Shown piece after piece: positions 55,961-64,000 of a DNA stretch of 64,000 bases (positions are counted from its first letter, which is position 1; the number at the start of each line of letters is the position of its first letter). The position numbers were made by a program, and so were the translations under genes. The DNA comes from Brienomyrus brachyistius. Lineage: Eukaryota; Chordata; Actinopteri; Osteoglossiformes; Mormyridae. A model generated the notes under the pieces. That model saw nothing but the letters and a program-made list of their open reading frames with translations, did no database searches and had not been told where the DNA came from. Location of the stretch: positions 14,298,863-14,362,862 of the forward strand of contig NC_064542.1 of assembly GCF_023856365.1 (NCBI RefSeq), given 5' to 3'.

Positions 55961-57873
55961 AGGGGTGGGTTGTGGAGAGCCATATGTCACTCTCAGACAG
56001 GTGAGGTGTATGGAGCGGCATGTGTCTGTGCCCCTGTGTGTCCATTAGTGTGTGTGCAAGAGCGCGCTTTTATGGGAATGCTTAAAGTGTCACTGTGGTT
56101 GACATATGGTATAGGATACCCAGGGACACTCCCCAGCTGTCAAGGGTCTCCCCTTAGTATATACACAGTAGTCATGGGTCCTGGAGCTGTAAATTGCCCC
56201 TGGTGCAGAATGGGGAGGGGCCTATTTTTATCAGCACTGCGTCTCTGTCTCTCATTTGGATTCCCATTAAGACTATCGATAGAAAAACACAGAAAATGGG
56301 GAAAAACACAGAAAAACACAGTACGCAGGAGTAGTAGCCTCCCTTGCAAGTCACCTGGCACGTGTTCCTCCTGAAAAGCAGAGTAAACTTGAAGAATCAA
56401 ACAAAAACGAAAAAAAAGGACAAAAAAAATTTGGCAGACCAGCAGGTGCACGTTGTAGGGACTTGTTTCCTGAAACACATTTGCTCTCCAGTTACAAAGC
56501 GCTTAACGGTGAGCTGCTGCCTGCTTTTTGCTGAGACTGAGTGAGTGGATGTGAGAGAGAGGGAGACAGGGAGGGAGGGGGCCGAGAGCCAGGAAGAGAG
56601 AGAGAGAGAGAGAGACGTCCAGGCACACAGCATAGTCTGATAAAAGATCGGGGACATTTACAGAGGATAGGGGGTGCATACAAAGCAGCCGTCTCAACTT
56701 CCATGATGAATAAAACTGTTCTCCTGTCTTTCTAATGGCTAGGCCTCTTGGACAGAATGGAGTGTTGCCAAGGAAATCATTCTCAGAGAAGCTCGTTTAC
56801 AGCCGGCCCCACTATGTAAACATACGTGCACTTGTGCCTCAAGCGTTAGTGCAGTCCATGGCGGCAGGCGCAGGGCTGGCAGACACGGCATGGCACGACA
56901 GCCTGAATTTAACAAGTCTAACCTGCGATTTTGAGTGTGTGAAGGATCCCCCCCGCACTGCAGGGGCACTGGTACAGGAAGGTGCCCCGTCAACTGGGCA
57001 CACTGCTACCTGGCAGTCTGCAGGAATGCTTCACATGATGTACGTCCAACATTCAGGGCCCAGATTTAATTACCCAATTCATGATTGCCTGTAAAAATCT
57101 TCAGCAGATACATGAATGTTAACACTGCACAGTCACTATACTGTGACTTAGGCAGCGACAGAAGCCAAAAAATACCATCCATGAACATGGCTGGGCTTAA
57201 AAGAAGGTCTTTTGACAGGTTTGCGTGTTGCCGAGCTGAAGTGCTTATTTGTGCACAGCAGAAAGGTGTTTTCTGTTTCCGCTGACCTTGGGCTCAGGTC
57301 TCTATCAGATATTCAGTCTTTTTGTAGCTTTGGTTCAGCATCTGAATTCAGATTCCATAGCTGTTTTGTGCTGATCACAAAGTCAGTGACTATAAGAACC
57401 TATCTGAAAAGAAAACTACACCTGGGTATCTAACCATGAAGGAATCCTTAGTGACATACAAAAGCTAGAAAAGGCGTTTACTTGTTTTCACCTCAGGCTA
57501 CCTATAAATCCGTGAATTCAGCCAGCCCCCTTTTCTTGATTCGGGGGGGGGGGGGCGGTGAATCGTGTGGTTACCATGCTGTGACCTTGATGGGAGAGAG
57601 CATCGGCCTCACCACTCAGGGAGTTATTTCAACCTGCCAGTTCAGTGTCTAGCCTGAATCAGCAGGTCTATACCCCATCCCCTATATTAGTGAACTAGCA
57701 ACTGCCCCACGTGTAGCACCAATGCTGGCCTGGGCAATAAGTTATGTTTTAGCTTATAGGAAAGCTGTATGACTTAATGCAGCCAAATCCCAGAAGATTC
57801 AGGATTTTAATATGTAAAGCTTTTACACCTAACCAATGCCTAATTGTTATGATATTTGATCTCATTGTGTCTT
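55961..57873. other. Noncoding; possible flank of a promoter region
   Basis: No coding gene recognised. Frames of 110-134 codons at 55970-56374 and 56735-57094 have no domain. A GA microsatellite is listed separately; a G13 run lies at 57543-57555. Confidence 0.4.
56594..56614. repeat. (GA)n microsatellite
   Basis: About ten GA units within a purine-rich stretch from 56555. Confidence 0.93.
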
Positions 57874-58363
57874 GGTAACACTTTACTTAAAGCATCCACG
57901 TATAATGCAATTTAAATGCCTTCATAATGCATTATAATGACTTATACTGACTATTATAATGCATTATGATGGTAAATACATGAGAGCTTCATAGTGCATT
58001 CATAATGCATGGTAAACATGGTTAAATGTTATGCCTTTTTATGGTGTGGCCTTATAGTTATGGTGGTGTATATAATACTTTATGAATGCATTATAATGCA
58101 TTGTGAAGGTATCGATAATGCAGTGCTCCTCAAACTCGGTCCTCAGGCCCCACTGCCCTGCTTGTTTTCCAGCTATCCCTGCCCTACACACTGCTGATTA
58201 TCTGGATCAGATGTGTTCAGTCAATCAGAAGCTGAAAGACAGCTGGGACTTGTGTGTGGGGCCGGGATAGCAGGAAAACAAGCAGGGCAGTGGGGCCCAA
58301 GGACCGACTTTGAGAAACACTGCTATAATGCATTATGATGACTGCTATAAGTAAAGTGTTACT
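57874..58363. mobile_element. MITE with AATGCATTAT-rich interior, hosting a nested hAT MITE
   Basis: The ends mirror: left GGTAACACTTTACTTAAAGC, right (reverse complement) AGTAACACTTTACTTATAGC. The interior is rich in 'ataatgcattataatg' palindromes. At 58121-58322 a second element interrupts it; without that insert the host would be about 280 bp. A common teleost family; superfamily not assigned. Confidence 0.8.
58121..58322. mobile_element. Nested hAT-type MITE, 202 bp
   Basis: Left end CAGTGCTCCTCAAACTCGGT, right end (reverse complement) CAGTGTTTCTCAAAGTCGGT; inner arms share 'gcccactgccctgcttgttttcc'-type sequence. The flanking 8-mers cgataatg and ctataatg match 7 of 8. It landed inside the MITE at 57874-58363 and is therefore the younger of the two. 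Confidence 0.88.
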
Positions 58364-59384
58364 AATTTCTCTCAGTTTCTGCCTCAGGAACAAATAACAG
58401 GCATAATAAATTCATAAACTTTATTTAAAAAAATGCGTTATCATTATATTATTGATAGGGAATCTTGAATATGGCTTTTGACCTAAACTGTGATTAACTT
58501 TAGGCATTTTCTACAGCTAATATTCAAGTATTAGTCAGCCTGAGGTTAAAGATACAATTTCTCATCGTGCATTCGGTTCTACATGAAGCTGATGAGGAAG
58601 AAAACATATTACTCTCTGAAAATCAATCAAGGGCTTTCCCACTCAGTGTTCAGCTCCACCTCTTTATAATTCTGACAGGCTAAGCTTAACACCCAGTCAT
58701 CTATCATGTGTTGTGCTCATTGTCGTCCACTGCTGATCGTTATACAGTCCATATACGTTCCTTTATGATTGTTGGTTACTTCAAGGTGACCCAAGTCTCC
58801 TTTATGTCAAGAAGGGTTAACAGTATTGGACTAGAATCACTCAATAAGACATCATGGACTTTTGGGCTCACATCTAATTAACTTTCATTATGTCTGCTAC
58901 GAAAGATTTCCAGAATGTTACAGGAAGAGATTTATACCTTCTTTAATCAATAATCATCTCTGGTTCAACCCGTCTTAGAGAAAGAGTGTTTAAAATGAAC
59001 CAAATTAATAATCTTTGACTGTACAATTGTTATAATGTTGGTGATATACGATTGTCATACTTTTGGGTTAATTTTAGGTGAATTAATGGTTTTAAGTAAT
59101 TATACCAATTATTTCCCTGATTGGGATTCAGAATTACAGAGATGGCTGTGATAATGACCCTTACAACATGGTTAGCTTCTTCTGTTTCTTCTGAGTCGGG
59201 AACATCACATTTGGTAAGACTCTGTATGAGTTTCTTGCTGTAGCTCAGGGGTATGCAGTTATTTTTCCCCGAGGTTCAAATTTTATCAACCACAAAAAGC
59301 TAAGGTCCCTGTCGTCCAGTTTGCTTGTTAGGAGTGGGGGTTTTCTTTGTTTCATTTTGCTGGTTGGGGGTTTGGGGGCAGGGG
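58364..59384. other. Noncoding sequence, no gene recognised
   Basis: AT-rich unique sequence with no domain-bearing frame. The G-rich end (59366-59384) provides the SINE target site. Confidence 0.4.
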
Positions 59385-59745
59385 CAGCATGGTGGTGCAG
59401 TGGTTAGCACTGTTGCCTCACACCTCTGGGACCCGGGTTCAAGTCTCTGCCTGGGTCAAATGTGTGTGAAGTTTGCATGTTCTCCCCATGTCATCGTGGG
59501 GTTTCCTCTGGGTACTCCGATTTCCCCCCACAGTCCAATAACATGCTCAGGCTGATTGGACTTGCTAAATTGCCCATAGGAGTGAATGGTGTGTGAGTGA
59601 ATGGTGCGTGAGTGTCCCCTGCAATGGGCTGGCCCCCATTGCAGGTCCTGGGTTGTTCCCTGCCTTGTGCTCATTGCTTCCAGGATAGGCTCCAGACCCC
59701 CTGCGACCCAGTAGGATAAGCAGTTTGGAAAATGGATGGATGGAT
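59385..59745 (+). repeat. Full-length tRNA-derived SINE (copy C) with 17-bp target duplication
   Basis: The tRNA-like head has an A box (TGGTGCAGTGG near 59391) and B box (GGTTCAAGTCT near 59437). The body carries 'gtttgcatgttctcccca', 'ctaaattgcccata' and 'cgacccagtaggataagcag', and it ends in (GGAT)n. The flanks are exact: gggtttgggggcagggg at 59368-59384 and 59746-59762. This is the most complete copy in the window and the reference for the others. It resembles the mermaid/DANA class of fish SINEs. Confidence 0.94.
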
Positions 59746-59777
59746 GGGTTTGGGGGCAGGGGGGCTTCCCCTAGTTA

Positions 59778-60369
59778 TGCTGCATTCCATTTTAACTCAT
59801 AAATTGGAAATTCCGAGTTCCTAGTCAGAAATTTCAACTGGAACGCCCCCTGAAGTTATGGGAATCTACACAACCCTGACCTCAGAATTCAATATAGCCG
59901 CACCCTTTATCAACAGAAGTTAAAGCTGTATTGTGCTGTTTATTAGCTCTTTTGTTTTATTTGTGGGTCATTAAATTGGTTGTATACACAGTACTATCTA
60001 ACTGCTATCTGTGGATGTGTTGCAATGGAATTTTTATGTGTATAAAATACAGTGCAATGTGTTGTTATGGATTGATATGGCTAACAATGGCTGACAATTA
60101 ACCAGGATAGAACGGGGGCTAGTTTCAGAAAGCAGGATTTCTTGCTTAGCTGGACTTAAGGCTAAATGTAAGTCAACAAAGATAAAGGCCATGTCAACCA
60201 GGGTAAATTAATTCTGAGAAGTTATCCAGCTAAGCAAGAAATCTTACTTTTTGAAACAGGTCCCTGGGACTACTATATGGCGTTCGGACCTGCTACTGTA
60301 TACTGGAACTCATGTGTTATGTCATTCCCAGCTCCGACTTCCGACCTCCAAGGTAAATGGAGGGCAGCA
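59778..60369. mobile_element. Harbinger-like MITE hosting a nested inverted-repeat element
   Basis: The ends mirror: left TGCTGCATTCCATTT, right (reverse complement) TGCTGCCCTCCATTT. Both are flanked by TTA (59775-59777 and 60370-60372), the 3-bp TWA duplication typical of PIF/Harbinger. 'cggaagtcgga'-like sequence lies within the right arm. It is interrupted at 60115-60267 by another element. Confidence 0.75.
60115..60267. mobile_element. Nested foldback element, about 153 bp
   Basis: The arms share about 40 bp: left 'ttcagaaagcaggatttctt' and 'gcttagctgga', right (reverse complement) 'ttcaaaaagtaagatttctt' and 'gcttagctgga'. The terminal bases are near GGGGGCTAG/CCAGGGACC. No clear target duplication. 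Noncoding. Confidence 0.75.
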
Positions 60370-60372
60370 TTA

Positions 60373-61470
60373 GATTTTGCTGACCAGGAGTGGGGCCCCC
60401 AAATTGAGAAGAGGGGGATACATCATAAGGTTCGGATTGCATTGGGTTTCAGGCAGCCATTCTATTACCTCTGGTCTACGGTGTCTGTTACAGCGTTTTA
60501 TTTTTCAATTAACACTTTAAGGGTGCTTTATTCTATAATATACTGTCAACATTCTGAGTGCAATAAATTCAAGCCTCTGTTGTCTGAAGTGTATAATTTT
60601 GATCACCATCAAGCAGATGATTAGCTATTTATTTATTAATTAATTTGTGAGGGAATTTAAGTAAATGGGTAGGTGTTCAGAAGACCATCTGTGTATACAC
60701 AAACACGATGTCTTCATCGGCAAATAGTGTGAGTATATCAACCCCCAAACAGGCAGGTCAAGCTGTATTAATGTCTTTTCATTCAGGTCTTGAAAATATA
60801 TTTCGGTATATAACAAATTGAAAGAACATTACCTTAACATTACATTTCATTAACAAAATTTGGTCAAGTGCTTCACCAATATTCCTCACAGTTTTCTATA
60901 AAAATTAGCTATGGGTTGGAAGACTAGATGGATATAGAGTGATATAGAGCAATGCGTCTAGTTTGAGGAAGTCAAATTTAAAGTTTGGATGGGGTACAAT
61001 GTATGATGCTGTATACGACTGAAATGGTCCTCGGGAGATGGGGAGAGACGTTAAAGCCTCCTTCTACCGATGAGTATTGGCAGGTCATTATTTGGCTGCT
61101 GAAACAGGATCGCCAGCTATCCAGGTTATTTACCAATGTGACAGGCAGTCCACTGGGAGCTTCTCCAGTGGTCCATAGGTGCTCTGTGTCCTGCTTATAA
61201 CAGTATGGAGAATACCTTGCATCAACCTAAGGCCATGCCATTATTAGCAAGACGTCATTGGCAAGTGATCAGTAGATGACTCTCTGAAGAGGTGAAGCCA
61301 CAGTTGGACCAGATATTCATTGAAATAATAGAAGGATCAATGAGTCACTTACAAAAGGCAGAATGTGTATGTGTACGGCGATTCACAAAATATTTATTAA
61401 ATGTGGAATTTTTTCTAAACTCTTTGTGTTTTAGACAATAAATTAAGCCCAAAGGCCTGACCAAAAGAAC
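60373..61470. other. Noncoding sequence, no gene recognised
   Basis: A 71-codon frame at 60985-61200 and sequence to 61320 are GC-balanced and might be a decayed coding fragment ('TDEYWQVIIWLLKQDRQ'), but no family was recognised. Confidence 0.35.
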
Positions 61471-61497
61471 AGGATGGATGGATGGATGGATGGATGT
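61471..61497. repeat. (GGAT)n microsatellite
   Basis: About six GGAT units, perhaps the orphan tail of a SINE. Confidence 0.9.
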
Positions 61498-64000
61498 ATA
61501 TATTGAAGTTTGACATTCAATTTGTTCTTTCGCTTTCTACACACACACAAATACAAAATGTGTGGTAAAATGTTACTTATCCAGTAAGAATATACAAATA
61601 AATTTGTTATTATGGTGAATAAATGTCTTTACATTTGTTTTCACCCATGGCAAATGTTTGGACTCACAAACCTTCTAAAACATATACAATTACAAAAAAA
61701 ATAATTTCTCTTTATTTGGCTGCTACTTGAATATTCAGTGCATATTAAGACTGAAAGAAAAGGGGACTGATCTGCTGTTTCTCTGAAATAACCAGAACAA
61801 ACTGGAAATCCTACTCTAATACTTGTGCATCTTTATGGTACTATTGGTCTGATTAGTAAATAAAACTTTTTTTCATCATAAACAGTTACACTTACAAAAA
61901 ATTACAAAAATGAATAGAACTGCCCATACTTCTTAGCTGTTCAGATGTAATATAATGGTTATCTAGCGTAGGATCAAAGCAAGCCTGGGTGTACAGTGTA
62001 CAGTGTACAATATGCAGTTCACCCTGGATGGAACGTCGGTCTTTGGCAGGTCACACACATGGAAAATATGGAGAAATCAATTAACCTAAACAACACATAG
62101 AAAACTACAAACATTGGAAAAAACACTAAGATACCAAATCTAGACATAAGTTGAAAAACCAGGAAGTGTAAAGTCACAGTGCCAGTCAATGCAGTGCATT
62201 TCAAAAAAACATTTTATACCCCCATATGTGAATTTTTATGTGTATTTTGTTGATTACAGATATTTGGAATTATATAAAAAAACATACACTTCAGTCCATC
62301 ATCATGTGCCTTGTTTTGAATTGTAGCCTTATTTGACTTATATCGTGTAAGTCCTTCTTGATTTAAAATGTCATTTATGCAATATTTTATAATGGTTGTC
62401 ATGACATAACCACAGAAGTGTCTGCTAGAGCAGGGCAATGGGCACAGCAGGAAAAGGCAGACAATGGTGTCAGAGATTTCTCATGAAAATGCTAGGTTTG
62501 AAGGCCAGCTTACATGGAGAAGTTCCATGTGGGTCAGACTACTCATGCTTCCCTGAGACACTGCATTTCACTCTCTTTGAACTTTGTAATACTTGAGCAT
62601 TTGATGGGAGAGTCATGCTTTCTTGGTTGTCTTGCCATTAATAATGGATTCGTTGGTCTTAATGTTCATGCACTCAGGCTACCTTTATTTCTTCTTGAGT
62701 GGCTGAAAAAAAATGCAGTTTTTGAGGCAGTTCTTGAAAATGGCATTTAAATTCCAGTTTTCAGTATGTTTATCGTCTAGAGGACAGCAAAGAGCCCCGA
62801 CTGTTAGAAATACTCCTTTAAATGGAGAATTCAATCAGTGCTGAAACATCCGAACAATGAAAGGTCTTTTGTTCTGGAGGAGATGTGTCACATGTTAGAT
62901 TAAGAGCTACTGCAAAGTTATTGTGATGGAAACATAACAAATATAGACCCAATGCGTACTAGTTTAGGCCGTCGCAGTCATGGCCTCCCGCAGAAAAAAA
63001 GTACGAACACAAAGGAGGTTTTGCACACTTATCATTCACCTTCACTTATAGTTGCCTAACAGCCACAAAGTCACCTGCGGGAGAGAATGAGAGCTCTGGT
63101 AAGCTGATGACAAGGAAATGTGGCTGAGACAGACCATGTGATTGGCAGATCGTTTTATTTGGCGGGACCAGAAAATCCCATTGCATTTGAAATGTGTTTG
63201 TCAGTTTAGCCTGTGACAAAACTGGGGTTTGCCTGCTCTTCCGAAGCCTTCGTCGAAGGATACAGGAAGTAGATTTATGATTGAGAGCAAAGGTGAAATT
63301 CCTGGTCTCCCTGCAAACTTAACTAGTGAAATAAGCACCCAGACAATTCACACTGGGCAGACATGAGACCTGACCTTTGTCAGAATCCTGATTCACTTCT
63401 CCAGTAAATTTCTTCTCGTAAATTTCAAGAGATATAAAAAATAATATGGACACACACAGGTGGTAGGATTAGAGGATACGCATCCAAAGAATTCAAATAT
63501 ATGCTCCATTTCAGGCAGAATTTCCCAAGTCTGTTCCTCTTCATGTGTTTGCTGGTGCTAGAGCCCAGCCAAGCTCTCATAATGTGACAAAATATTTCCC
63601 ATTAGAATTATTATTATTATATGTATCAGTAGTAAACTATTTTACTTTCACTTGATAAATTAGAGAAAACTGACAAAATAGAATATTTTACTAATTTATT
63701 ATTTTATGAATTTACTGTTATTGTTCACAGCCTACACCATAATCTTGATTTACTGAAAGTGAATTAACAAAGAGCAATCTATTATTAATTAATACATTAA
63801 TATATTTAGAAACTATCAGTCATTTAAAAAGCAAAATCAAGTATTCAGGTAATGTAATTGCATGAAAATAAATAAAATTTAAGTGATTCATTCAATCAAA
63901 GGTTGTCTCAGGCTCACTTAAAGGCTAAGTTGAAGCAAAAACTCACTGGCAAGGTGTGTCCTGAAAACACAACTGGGAAGCATTGGTCTAGGCAGCAAAT
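61498..64000. other. Noncoding, unique sequence
   Basis: No gene or mobile element recognised. The stretch 62950-63330 is repeat-free and more GC-balanced, possibly a conserved noncoding element. The last 400 bp are very AT-rich. Confidence 0.4.

Noticed and set aside
60277..60624. 115-codon plus-strand frame as a host gene
   Set aside because: Its first third is the right arm of the Harbinger-like MITE and the rest has no recognisable domain.

Overview
This window looks like nuclear DNA from a teleost fish. It is mostly AT-rich noncoding sequence, broken up by CA, TA and (ATCC)n simple repeats, and it carries a typical teleost transposon mix: a tRNA-derived SINE with an (ATCC)n/(GGAT)n tail, hAT, Tc1 and Harbinger-like MITEs, a Rex6/R2/R4-type LINE and gypsy-like LTRs. 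The species cannot be named from the sequence. No complete host protein-coding gene was recognised. Almost all long open frames are transposon sequence, translated microsatellite or chance.

Layout. Positions 1-3.8 kb are noncoding with microsatellites. Positions 3.8-11.05 kb are a nest of young insertions in one CA/TA simple-repeat locus: a 3.24-kb LTR element with identical LTRs (3998-7240), a short MITE (7291-7525), and a LINE on the minus strand (7572-11010) that starts with a tRNA-Glu-like sequence. Positions 11-55 kb are a long gene-poor stretch with scattered SINEs, hAT mini-elements, a solo LTR (28020-28314), minisatellites (40729-41068; 47080-48012), a Tc1 fossil (52707-53232) and unique stretches with homeodomain, POU and forkhead-type motifs. 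At 55.34-55.96 kb there is a CpG-rich block with a perfect minus-strand splice donor, the best candidate for an untranslated first exon and promoter of a host gene reading towards lower coordinates. Positions 56-64 kb hold nested MITE pairs, one very clean SINE with a 17-bp target duplication, and unique sequence.

How the parts work together. There is no operon-like system. The biology is transposon biology: the LTR element has no gag or pol, so it must be moved by enzymes supplied elsewhere; the SINEs and MITEs are likewise non-autonomous. The LINE keeps reverse transcriptase and endonuclease domains in one 745-codon frame but has frameshifts upstream. The two most unusual items are the LTR element, whose only long frame is a GC-rich proline-rich protein made of in-frame 33- and 39-bp tandem repeats, and the LINE whose 5' end is a tRNA-like sequence with intact Pol III A and B boxes.

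All coordinates were read by eye. Family names rest on remembered consensus features, not on a database search.
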